Position numbers and translations under genes: made by a program. The notes under the pieces were generated by a model. It was not told where the DNA came from. It worked only from the letters and a program-made list of their open reading frames with translations, and did no database searches. DNA of 64,000 nucleotides from the NCBI RefSeq assembly GCF_965279675.1, contig NZ_CBDIIJ010000002.1, positions 682,001-746,000 on the forward strand. Direction: 5' to 3'. Every line of letters starts with the position of its first letter. The stretch's first letter is position 1. Below are positions 40,686 through 49,020 of the stretch, piece by piece. The DNA is from Mucisphaera sp965279675. Its GTDB lineage: Bacteria; Planctomycetota; Phycisphaerae; Phycisphaerales; Phycisphaeraceae.

Positions 40686-42233
40686 TTAGACGGTTGTGGT
40701 CGCAGGGATGGGTGTTTTCGCGGGCTGGCAGGTGTGGGTGAGCGGACTGACCTCTGCCCAGCGGGCCAGGAAGCCGTCGAACGAGCGGCCCAGCCGGGGC
40801 GACCAGACGGCTTCGGCGAAGGCGGCCAGCCGGGGCATGATCTGCTTCTCAAGCGAGGCCTCATCGGGCGTGTACTCGGTCCACATCGGGGCCTCGCTGC
40901 CGAGAACGAGGTGGTGCAGGTTCGCTTCGAGGCCTTCGGGCAGCGGGTCGAAGTGGTAGACCTTTTCCAGCGGCAGGACGATCATCCAGTCCGGGCGGTA
41001 GCGGGCCGCCTCGCTGCTGATGGGGTAGTCGAGGTAGGTCCACTCGTGGTTGGAGTTGATCGTGGCACGGCCCAGACGTGCGGCGGCCGCGGCTTCGCCC
41101 GGGAACCAGGCGTGGGTGAGCTGGTCCTTCGGCAGGTCGTCGCGGACTTTCTCGGTCCAGGCGATCGTGGTCCGGTTGAGCTTCGTGCCGGCGATCTCGT
41201 GCACCCTGCGGAGAAAGTGGGTGCGCAGCTCATCGGTGGTGGTGTACCCCTGCTGCTTCATGAGTTCCTGACAACGCGGGCACTTCTGCCAGGCGACGCG
41301 CGGGGTTTCGTCCCCGCCGATGTGCAGGTAGGGCGCCTCAAAGATGTCGGCGAGTTCGGTGAGCACATCGGTGATGAGCCGGTAGACGTTCTCGTTGGCG
41401 GCGCAGAAGGCGCGTCGATCGGGACGCTCACTCATGGGCAGGCGTTCGAGGGGCGAGAGGATGGTGATGGCCTCGTCGGTGCAGGCGAGCCCGGGGTTGG
41501 CGGCGAGGGCGGCGTTGCAGTGGCCGGGCATCTCGATCTCGGGGATCACCTGGATGTGACGGGCCTTGGCATACGCCACGATCTCGCGCATCTGCTGCTG
41601 AGTGAAGTACCCGCCATAGCGAGAAGCCCCCTGCCCGCGCCAGGCACCGATGTCGGTGAGCTCCGGGTGCCTGCGAATCTCGGCGCGCCAGCCCTCATCG
41701 TCGGTCAGGTGCCAGTGGAACCGGTTGAGCTTGAGCGCCGCCATCCGGTCGAGAAAGCCCTTGATCCAGTCGATGCTCTGGAGATGCCGGGCCGAGTCGA
41801 GCATGGCCCCGCGCCAGGGAAAGCGTGGGTGGTCTTCGATCGTGCCGGTCGGCAGATCGGGGCGGGGCTGCTGCCAGACGGCTTCGACGGCTTGCCGGAT
41901 GCTCTGGAAGGCGTAGAACAGCCCGGCGTCGCTGGCGGCTTCGGCGGTGATGCTGTCTGAGGTAATGCTGAGACGGTACGACTCATCGACCGCGTTCTTG
42001 CCGTTGCCGACCGGTCGCTCGACCCTCGAAAACCGCAACACCACCGGCGACGCCTGTGCATCGGGGCTCGAGCGGAATCTCGGTAACCAGTCTTCGATTT
42101 GCGCGGGGAGATGACCGGGCAGTCGGACATCGCTGCTGGTTGGCCAGTCGAGCCCCCCTGCCAGTCTGCAGACACCGTCCTCGGGCTCGAACGTGGCGAC
42201 CTGCGGAACGATCGGGAGGTAGGGGATCATCAT
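40686..42233 (-). CDS. GH20 beta-N-acetylhexosaminidase
   Basis: About 515 residues. A small N-terminal alpha/beta domain is followed by the GH20 TIM barrel: RGAMLDSARHLQSIDWIKGF, RFHWHLTDDEGWR, VIPEIEMPGHCNA and the catalytic pair Asp-Glu in YLHIGGDETPRVAW, with a substrate Trp in SEAPMWTEY. It removes terminal beta-GlcNAc/GalNAc by substrate-assisted catalysis. No signal peptide is visible, so it may act in the cytosol. It follows ROK regulator 2 by about 10 bp in one operon; the ATG at 42233 has no clear ribosome site, suggesting coupling. Confidence 0.92.
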   Translation of the reverse strand: MMIPYLPIVPQVATFEPEDGVCRLAGGLDWPTSSDVRLPGHLPAQIEDWLPRFRSSPDAQASPVVLRFSRVERPVGNGKNAVDESYRLSITSDSITAEAASDAGLFYAFQSIRQAVEAVWQQPRPDLPTGTIEDHPRFPWRGAMLDSARHLQSIDWIKGFLDRMAALKLNRFHWHLTDDEGWRAEIRRHPELTDIGAWRGQGASRYGGYFTQQQMREIVAYAKARHIQVIPEIEMPGHCNAALAANPGLACTDEAITILSPLERLPMSERPDRRAFCAANENVYRLITDVLTELADIFEAPYLHIGGDETPRVAWQKCPRCQELMKQQGYTTTDELRTHFLRRVHEIAGTKLNRTTIAWTEKVRDDLPKDQLTHAWFPGEAAAAARLGRATINSNHEWTYLDYPISSEAARYRPDWMIVLPLEKVYHFDPLPEGLEANLHHLVLGSEAPMWTEYTPDEASLEKQIMPRLAAFAEAVWSPRLGRSFDGFLARWAEVSPLTHTCQPAKTPIPATTTV

Positions 42234-42243
42234 CTGCACGCGG

Positions 42244-43392
42244 TCAGTTCTTCAGGGCGGTCATCACCCGGCTGCTCTGGCGGAAGGCGGCCTCCGTGGC
42301 GGCCAGCGCGGCCCCGGTCGAAACGCCCTGCTCGACCAGCATGGAGGGGTACACGGTCACGCTGCGGTCGGGCACCGGCACGATGGCCTCGTTGATGAGG
42401 TCCTGGAGGTACGTGATCGCGGCCGGGTTGGTGATGTTGACGTTGCCGCCCAGGAGCACGGCGGGAAGGTCGAGCAGGTCGGTGGTGGCCACGAGAATCA
42501 GGCTTAGCTGGCGGAGCGTGCCTTGGAGCTTGTCGTCGAGTGGGGCATCGGGTGAACCCAGCGTCAGGATCTGCCTGGCAGACAGGCTCTCGATGTCGCC
42601 ATGCTGGATGAGTTTGTCGATCTCCCCAGCGGCGAAGTGAGCACCCCGGTAGAGCTGCCCGCCAAGGAACAGCGACGACCCCAGACCCTCGAGGGTGTAT
42701 CGGTCGCCTTCTTCTCGAGCGTTGATGAGGAAGTAGAGGAAGTCGCCGGCGTCCTTGCCGTGCCCCTGTCTGGCTTCGGCGAGCGCGGCGAAGTTCGAGT
42801 CGTTGTCGACGATGACCGGCACCTTGAATCGCTCCTGGAAGCGTTCGGCCATCGGCCAACTCGTGAGGCCGAAGACGGAAGAGCGCAGGACGACCCCGCG
42901 GTGGGGATCGATGACGCCGGGCATCCCGATGCCTAGGCCGAGGAGGCTGCCCGCGGGTTGTCCGCGCCGATCGATCCAGCTGTCGATGCGCTGCTTGAGC
43001 CGTTCGGGCAGCAGCTCGAAGGGCTCGATCATGGCGACGTGGTCGCGATCGATCACCCCGCCCTGGGCATCGAGCATCACCATCGAGAGCCAGTCGCCAT
43101 CGACCCCGACGCCGATGACCCAGCCGTAGTCCGGGTTGATATCAAGCAGGACCTGTTTCTTGCCGACGCTGTTGCTGTCGAGCTTGCCCCGCTCGCGGAT
43201 GATCTGGCCTTCGATCAGGTCGCGGGTGATGTAGGTGACGCTGGAGCTGCGGAGGCCGGTTTTCTCGGTGAGCTGTCGGCGGGACATCGGGCCGTTCTCG
43301 CGGATCAGCCCCAGGACCAGGGCGCGGTTCATGGCCGCCGCCGAGGCCTGGTTGATCTTCTTGAGTCCCTGCATGCTGTTCTTCAAGGTCAT
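42244..43392 (-). CDS. ROK-family transcriptional regulator 2
   Basis: A 382-residue paralog of the regulator at 38484: helix-turn-helix about 20-75 (ENGPMSRRQLTEKTGLRS), ROK fold with GLGIGMPGVIDPHRG and VDNDSNFAALAEARQGHG. The GExGH position reads AAGEIDKLIQ and the zinc motif is missing, as in its paralog. It is divergent from the sugar-use genes starting at 43687 and heads an operon with GH20, so it likely controls both sides. Confidence 0.9.
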   Translation of the reverse strand: MTLKNSMQGLKKINQASAAAMNRALVLGLIRENGPMSRRQLTEKTGLRSSSVTYITRDLIEGQIIRERGKLDSNSVGKKQVLLDINPDYGWVIGVGVDGDWLSMVMLDAQGGVIDRDHVAMIEPFELLPERLKQRIDSWIDRRGQPAGSLLGLGIGMPGVIDPHRGVVLRSSVFGLTSWPMAERFQERFKVPVIVDNDSNFAALAEARQGHGKDAGDFLYFLINAREEGDRYTLEGLGSSLFLGGQLYRGAHFAAGEIDKLIQHGDIESLSARQILTLGSPDAPLDDKLQGTLRQLSLILVATTDLLDLPAVLLGGNVNITNPAAITYLQDLINEAIVPVPDRSVTVYPSMLVEQGVSTGAALAATEAAFRQSSRVMTALKN

Positions 43393-43515
43393 TCGCCTCT
43401 GCCATCGGGCACGAATCGGTCGGTCAGTCGGGTGGGTTGGTGATGATCGGCCCGCCTACAAGGGTTCACCGGCACACATTGGCTTGGTACCTTAGAGAAT
43501 GTTGACAGATACAAG

Positions 43516-43645
43516 GTAATGCGCTCATTACTCAAGTCAATGAAATAATGGGCTGACATTAGCTCACTCGCCTTAAGTGCCGTGATGTAAAGCCATGATT
43601 CTGCTGGACAAGTGACGATCCAAATAATTGACTCATTTGATGAGT
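43516..43645. promoter_or_regulatory. Two inverted repeats in the divergent sugar-operon promoter region
   Basis: GTAATG-CGCT-CATTAC (43516-43531) and ACTCAT-TTG-ATGAGT (43631-43645) are perfect arms in an AT-rich 294-bp gap between ROK regulator 2 and the forward operon. They are candidate ROK operators; the two differ in sequence, so at most one may be the true site. Confidence 0.45.
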
Positions 43646-43686
43646 TTTTTCTTGGCGCTGCTGGGCTCGGACGCTACCCTGCCTGC

Positions 43687-44670
43687 ATGAAAACGACATC
43701 CCTCGCTCTCACCGCGGCGCTCCTGCTGGTTCTTGTGTGTCTGACACCCTTAGCCGTGACGAAGGCAGAACCCGTGCAACGACCGATTCAAGGGCTCTGG
43801 GTCTGGCATCACGAGTGGTACGTGGATGACGCCTACCGGGCCGAGATGTTCCGGTTCGCGCAGGAGCACGGCTACAACCTGCTGATGGTGCAGGTGCACC
43901 TCGATGAATCCAGCGGCAGACCCGAGCTGGCCTACCCAAACGAGTTCCGGACGCTGATCATCGAAGCGGCCGAGTTGGGCATCTCGGTCGAAGCGCTCGA
44001 TGGCGAGAAGGACATGGCGATGCAGCGGAACTGGCCGCGGACCTTCGCCATCCTCGACCTGATCCTCGACTTCAACGCCTCCCTCCCCGAGGGCTCGAAA
44101 CTCGCGGGCATCCACTACGACATCGAGCCTTACATCAAACCCGAGTGGCGGGAGAGCCAGGCCGTGCGCGACCAGATCATGCTCGACCTGCTGGCCTACT
44201 TCGACCAGGCCAAGGCGCGCATCGAGGCCTCGCAGCAGAACCTGACCCTCGCCGCGGACATCCCCTTCTGGTACGACAGCAAGACCGAGGAAGGCGACAG
44301 CTGCATCATCACCTATCGCGGCGAAACCAAGAACCTCCACAAGCACATCCAGGATATCTGCGACTACATCGGGATCATGTCCTACCGGCAGCGTGCCGTC
44401 GGCCCGAACAGCGTGACCTCGGTGGTCGAAAACGAGCTTGCTTACGCCGAAGAAATCGGCAAGTTCATCCTCGCCTCGCTGGAGACCGTCGAATTGACGG
44501 ACACGCCTCAGATCACGTTCTACGGCATGAGTCCGGAGGCGTTCTGGAACACGCATCACGAGGTGGTGCGCACGCTTGAAGGCCGGCCCGGATTCGGCGG
44601 GATGCTCTCACACAGCTACCGGGGCATGCGTGACCTCCACGGCATGAGCCCGTTCCAACGGCAACACTGA
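43687..44670 (+). CDS. Secreted TIM-barrel protein, possibly GH18-like
   Basis: A 327-residue protein with a signal peptide (SLALTAALLLVLVCLTPLAV). No family is certain, but the layout recalls GH18 chitinase-like barrels: strand 4 GIHYDIEPY has a D-x-E (D145, E147) where GH18 has DxxDxDxE, strand 6 is IGIMSYRQR (compare MxYD/R) and the end is GFGGMLSHSYRGMRDL. It is the first gene of the forward GlcNAc operon, which supports a glycan role. ATG 43687 is used; an upstream frame start is not supported. Confidence 0.7.
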   Translation: MKTTSLALTAALLLVLVCLTPLAVTKAEPVQRPIQGLWVWHHEWYVDDAYRAEMFRFAQEHGYNLLMVQVHLDESSGRPELAYPNEFRTLIIEAAELGISVEALDGEKDMAMQRNWPRTFAILDLILDFNASLPEGSKLAGIHYDIEPYIKPEWRESQAVRDQIMLDLLAYFDQAKARIEASQQNLTLAADIPFWYDSKTEEGDSCIITYRGETKNLHKHIQDICDYIGIMSYRQRAVGPNSVTSVVENELAYAEEIGKFILASLETVELTDTPQITFYGMSPEAFWNTHHEVVRTLEGRPGFGGMLSHSYRGMRDLHGMSPFQRQH

Positions 44671-44757
44671 GTTCAGTCACCGAAGGTCCGCCCGACGGTC
44701 GCTGCCACCAGGGATTGGGCCCGTCTCTGCCAGACGCTCCAGCGTGAGTGAGTTTCC

Positions 44758-46191
44758 ATGATCGGCTTCATGCTCGATAGCGCCAGGCTGCTGGAATCAC
44801 GCAGCTATTACACGCGCTTCATCGACTTCATGGCCGAGTCGGGCTGCGATACGCTGCTCTGGCATTTCACGGACGATCAAGGCTGTTCACTGCGTTTTGA
44901 TTCGCTTCCCGAAGCGGCCTCCAGAAACGCCTACAGCAAACAGCAACTGAGCGAGCTGCTGGCGCACGCAACGGCGCGTGGGATCAAAGTCATCCCCGAG
45001 TTGGAGACGCTCGGGCACACTCGCTATATCACCCGGGCGCGTGCCGATCTGGCCGAGCTGTCCGAGAATGATGAAGTGTTCACATCGCTGTGCCCGGTGC
45101 ATCCGCAATCACGAGAGATCGTTGGAAGCCTGATCGATGAGGTCTGTGAACTGTTCGAGAGTGAACTCGTTCACGCCGGCCTGGACGAGGTGAACTTTGG
45201 CGGGCACCCGATGACGCAGGCCGCGCTGAAAACCTCAACCGCCAGCCAGCTGTTCATCGATTACATCGCGTTTGTTCATGACAGACTCGCGCAACACGGC
45301 AAGCGGATGATGATGTGGGGCGATCACCTGCTCAAGGATCCAGCGATCGCCGAAGCCATCCCCAAAGACATTCTCGTGGCCAACTGGCAGTACACGGCCA
45401 GGCTGCCGGATGAGACCACGCCGACACTGCAGGGCTACGGCTACGAGGTCGTGAACTGCCCCGCGATGATTTCCTACGACCAGCCCCTCGCGCCCGGTGA
45501 GAGCTTCGCGCTGGCGAACCTGCGTGACACGGCCAGGCATGCGCGGGCACACAAGAGCAGCGGCATCATCACGACGATCTGGACGCCCCAGCGGTTCATG
45601 CCCGACTCCCTCTGGCCCGCAGCGGCCTATGCGGCTGCGTTGATGGTCGATGGTCCCGACGCATCGATGGCTGATGCTGTTCAAGGCTTCTTCGAGAAGC
45701 GTTTAGGCTCTGAAGTATCCCCAGGATGGGTCAGTTCACTAAGGGAGTTGCACCGCGTGATCCCTATGCGCAAGCCCTGGGTCGCCGCGCTCCGTCTGGA
45801 ACTCGGGGACCTGCCCGATGACCTGAACCTTTACAAAGCCGCGCAGAAGGCTCGAAGGATCTATCAGGACCTGCTAGATCACCGACCGGATACATGGCGT
45901 GACGACCGCTGCTGCCGATCCGTCCTGCTCATAGCCGAGCTCCATGCTCACGTCTGGGAGCGCGCCGAAGCAACGCAGACATCCCAGGTCAACGCATCCT
46001 TGCTGGCTGCGAGCGAGTCGCTTGTCGAACGGCTCTCGGTACGCTGGGATAGCGATCGTTTTGCCGACGACCCGCGGAAGTGGGAGCCTGTGTTCCCATT
46101 CGACCGTGATGATCATCTGCTCATTGCTTTCGAGCACGGCACACAGAAGCTTCGAGAGGCGCTAGCCACCATGACGAGAGGTTCGACTTGA
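44758..46191 (+). CDS. GH20-like cytosolic glycosidase
   Basis: A 477-residue protein resembling the GH20 barrel without its N-terminal domain: MLDSARLLESRSYYTRFIDF, TLLWHFTDDQG, VIPELETLGHTRYI and HAGLDEVNFGG, where Asp143-Glu144 sit in the place of the GGDE pair. No signal peptide. It could cleave GlcNAc from imported oligosaccharides. It lies between the GH18-like gene and the symporter, and its stop overlaps the TTG start of the symporter by four bases. Confidence 0.8.
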   Translation: MIGFMLDSARLLESRSYYTRFIDFMAESGCDTLLWHFTDDQGCSLRFDSLPEAASRNAYSKQQLSELLAHATARGIKVIPELETLGHTRYITRARADLAELSENDEVFTSLCPVHPQSREIVGSLIDEVCELFESELVHAGLDEVNFGGHPMTQAALKTSTASQLFIDYIAFVHDRLAQHGKRMMMWGDHLLKDPAIAEAIPKDILVANWQYTARLPDETTPTLQGYGYEVVNCPAMISYDQPLAPGESFALANLRDTARHARAHKSSGIITTIWTPQRFMPDSLWPAAAYAAALMVDGPDASMADAVQGFFEKRLGSEVSPGWVSSLRELHRVIPMRKPWVAALRLELGDLPDDLNLYKAAQKARRIYQDLLDHRPDTWRDDRCCRSVLLIAELHAHVWERAEATQTSQVNASLLAASESLVERLSVRWDSDRFADDPRKWEPVFPFDRDDHLLIAFEHGTQKLREALATMTRGST

Positions 46192-48287
46192 ATCTGCACC
46201 CGCTCGATCTGCTGATTATCTTCGGCCTGATGGCCCTTGTGCTGGGCGCAGCGCTCTACACCCGACGCTACACGCGCAGCGTCGCCGACTTCCTCTCGGC
46301 CAACCGGTGCGCCGGACGCTACATGCTGACGCTGGCAGGCGGGATCGCCGGGCTCGGTGCCATCACGATCGTGGCCATGTGGGAGCAGTACTACCAGGCC
46401 GGCTTCGCCGGGCTGCACTGGGGCTCGATGCTCGCCCCGCTCGGACTCATTCTCGCGCTCTCGGGCTGGGTGATCTACCGGTATCGCGAAACCCGAGCGC
46501 TGACGCTGGCGCAGTTCCTGGAGAGGCGCTACTCGCGTCGGTTCCGTGTCTTCGCCGGCACCCTGGCCTGGGTCGCCGGCGTCCTGAACTACGGCATCTT
46601 CCCCGCGGTCACCGGCCGATTCCTCATCTACTTCCTCGGACTGCCGAACTACATCGTCGAGGTGCCGGGCATCGGTCTCGAACTCAACCTCACCCTCGGG
46701 CTCGTGATGGCTGTCGTGCTCGGCATGGCGCTGCTGGTCACGCTCAACGGCGGGCAGATCGCCGTGATGGCCAGCGACTTCATCCAGGCGCAGGCCAGCA
46801 ACATCGTGTTCCTGATCCTGCTGGGGGTGATGCTCTACCTCTTCCCGTGGTCGGTCATCATCGAAACACTCTCGCAGGCACCGAAGGGCGAGAGCAAGAT
46901 CAACCCGTTCGATCAGGGCGAGCTGCCCGACTTCAACCCCTTCTTCTTCTTCATCCAGGGCTACCTCTACATCTACACGTTCATGGTCTGGCAGGGCAGC
47001 CAGGGCTACAACAGCTCGGCGCGATCGCCGCATGAGGCCAAGATGGCCGGCATCCTCGGCCAGTTCCGTGCCGGGGTGACCTTCATGCTGATCCCGCTGG
47101 CCGCGATCTGTGCCTACGTCCTCATGCACGCCCCGGCGTATGAAGCAGCGGCGGCATCCGCCCAAACGACGCTCGACGCCATCGGCGACCCGCAGATCGC
47201 CAAGCAGATGACGACCACGGTCGCGCTCGCCGAGGTACTTCCTGTCGGGATGATGGGCATGCTCGCCGCGGTGATGCTCATGGCCGCCCTCAGCACGGAC
47301 TCGACCTACCTGCACTCCTGGGGATCGATCTTCGTCCAGGACGTCTACATGCCCTACCACCAGCTGCGCGAGGGCCGCGACGCCCGGCTGGAGACCGAGC
47401 GTCACCTCAAGCTGCTCCGCCGCAGCATCATCGGCATCGCCGTCTTCGCCTGGTGCTTCAGCATGGTCTTCCCGCTCCGCGAGTACATCTTCATGTACTT
47501 CGCCGTCACCGGCGCGATCTTCACCGGCGGGGCCGGAGCCGTGCTCATCGGCGGGCTCTACTGGGCACGCGGGACCGTCACCGGCGCCTGGGCCGCCATG
47601 TTCGTCGGCTGCGGCCTAGCGACAACCGGTGCGCTCACCGTGAACTTCTTCTGGCCGGAAGGCATCCCGCTGCTCAAAGAATCGTTCACGGACACGGCCT
47701 GGATCCAGGCACTGCCCGACACCTTCTGGCTCAACGGCATCCAGATGGCCTTCGCCGCCTCGGTCGCCGCCGTCGCGGCCTATGTCGTCGGCTCGCTCAT
47801 GTCCAAAGATCCCGAGCTGAACATGGACAAGCTCCTGCACCGCGGCGACTACCAGGCCCAGGCCGCCGAAGGTGCCGACCACATCGCCCCGCCGGCACGC
47901 GGCTGGCGAGCCCTCGGCTTCACCCATGAATTCACCCCTGGCGACAAGGTGATCTACTGCATGCACCTGGCCTGGGTGCTCTTCTTCTTCCTCAGCTTCG
48001 TGATCTTCACCGTCTGGAATCTCTGGTCGCCCTGGGAAGACCAGAGCTGGGTCAATTGGTGGCAGTTCCAGGTGATCTTCATCGGCGTCGCCGGCGGCAT
48101 CTGCACGGTCTGGTTCATCATCGGCGGGATCTTCGACTGGCGGAAGATGTTCCAGTTGCTCGCCTCGATCGAACGCAACGCCGATGACGACGGAACCGTC
48201 ACCGAACACCTGGGACAGGCGCAGGCCGACCGGCCGCAAGTCGATGACACTCAAGCAGGAAACCGCGATGGACGTACTGATCCGTGA
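46188..48287 (+). CDS. Sodium:solute symporter (SSS family)
   Basis: A 699-residue membrane protein with about 13-14 hydrophobic helices. Seen: the first-helix region FGLMALVLGAALYTRRYTRS then VADFLSANR, GIAGLGAITIVAMWEQYYQAG, and AALSTDSTYLHSWGSIFVQD, typical of SSS sugar and amino-acid carriers. It probably imports GlcNAc or its oligomers (inference from neighbours). TTG start overlapping the previous stop (TTGA). The hydrophilic C-terminal tail is Asp/Gln-rich. Confidence 0.9.
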   Translation: MNLHPLDLLIIFGLMALVLGAALYTRRYTRSVADFLSANRCAGRYMLTLAGGIAGLGAITIVAMWEQYYQAGFAGLHWGSMLAPLGLILALSGWVIYRYRETRALTLAQFLERRYSRRFRVFAGTLAWVAGVLNYGIFPAVTGRFLIYFLGLPNYIVEVPGIGLELNLTLGLVMAVVLGMALLVTLNGGQIAVMASDFIQAQASNIVFLILLGVMLYLFPWSVIIETLSQAPKGESKINPFDQGELPDFNPFFFFIQGYLYIYTFMVWQGSQGYNSSARSPHEAKMAGILGQFRAGVTFMLIPLAAICAYVLMHAPAYEAAAASAQTTLDAIGDPQIAKQMTTTVALAEVLPVGMMGMLAAVMLMAALSTDSTYLHSWGSIFVQDVYMPYHQLREGRDARLETERHLKLLRRSIIGIAVFAWCFSMVFPLREYIFMYFAVTGAIFTGGAGAVLIGGLYWARGTVTGAWAAMFVGCGLATTGALTVNFFWPEGIPLLKESFTDTAWIQALPDTFWLNGIQMAFAASVAAVAAYVVGSLMSKDPELNMDKLLHRGDYQAQAAEGADHIAPPARGWRALGFTHEFTPGDKVIYCMHLAWVLFFFLSFVIFTVWNLWSPWEDQSWVNWWQFQVIFIGVAGGICTVWFIIGGIFDWRKMFQLLASIERNADDDGTVTEHLGQAQADRPQVDDTQAGNRDGRTDP

Positions 48288-49020
48288 GGACAAAGCCACA
48301 CTCGGCCGGGATGCCGCCGACGATGGCGCTGCAGTGATCCAGACCGCTCTGCGTGAACGTGGCCAGGCGAGCATCATCGTCGCGACCGGCGCCAGCCAGT
48401 TCGCGACCCTCGAAGCCCTCGTCCGAACCGAAAGCCTCGACTGGTCGCGGGTGACGGTCTTTCACCTGGATGAGTACCTGGGCCTGCCCATCACCCATCC
48501 AGCGTCCTTCCGGCTCTACCTCTGGGATCGCTTCCTGAGACAGCTACCGATGCCGGTCCGTGCCTTCCACGCCATCGACGGCAACGCCAACCCCGCGGCG
48601 GAGGTTGATCGGCTCGGCCGGATCATCGCGGAGCACACCATCGACGTCGCCTTCGTCGGCATCGGCGAAAACGCGCACTTGGCCTTCAACGACCCCCCTG
48701 CCGACCTCCAGACCCAAGCCGCTTTCATGCAGGTCGATCTCGACGAGGCCTGCCGGAAGCAGCAACTCGGCGAAGGCTGGTTCGAGACCCTCGAAGACGT
48801 GCCCAAGCAGGCGATCACGATGACCGTGCCCGAGATCATGCGCAGCCGACACATCATCTGCTCGGTGCCCGATGAGCGCAAAGCCCAGGCGGTGGCCGCC
48901 GCCGTCGAAGGCCCGGTCACCGAAACCGTGCCGGCGTCGATCCTCCAGCAGCACGGCGCCTGCAGGCTCTACCTCGATCCACCCGCGGCCTCCCGACTGA
49001 CCGGAGCGGGTGTCGGATGA
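48268..49020 (+). CDS. nagB: Glucosamine-6-phosphate deaminase
   Basis: A 250-residue NagB: LATGAS-type loop (IVATGASQFATLEAL), the catalytic VTVFHLDEYLGL, and GIGENAHLAFNDPPADL with the active-site His. It converts GlcN-6-P to fructose-6-P plus ammonia. The usual NDGH is ENAH here, as in a NagB subgroup. Start at 48268 is chosen because AGGA lies seven bases upstream; it overlaps the symporter end by 20 bp. The stop overlaps nagA (ATGA). Confidence 0.92.
   Translation: MDVLIREDKATLGRDAADDGAAVIQTALRERGQASIIVATGASQFATLEALVRTESLDWSRVTVFHLDEYLGLPITHPASFRLYLWDRFLRQLPMPVRAFHAIDGNANPAAEVDRLGRIIAEHTIDVAFVGIGENAHLAFNDPPADLQTQAAFMQVDLDEACRKQQLGEGWFETLEDVPKQAITMTVPEIMRSRHIICSVPDERKAQAVAAAVEGPVTETVPASILQQHGACRLYLDPPAASRLTGAGVG

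Noticed and set aside
43500..43660. Possible dif site between the divergent sugar operons
   Set aside because: The inverted repeats there have the wrong spacing and sequence for XerCD arms; operators fit better.
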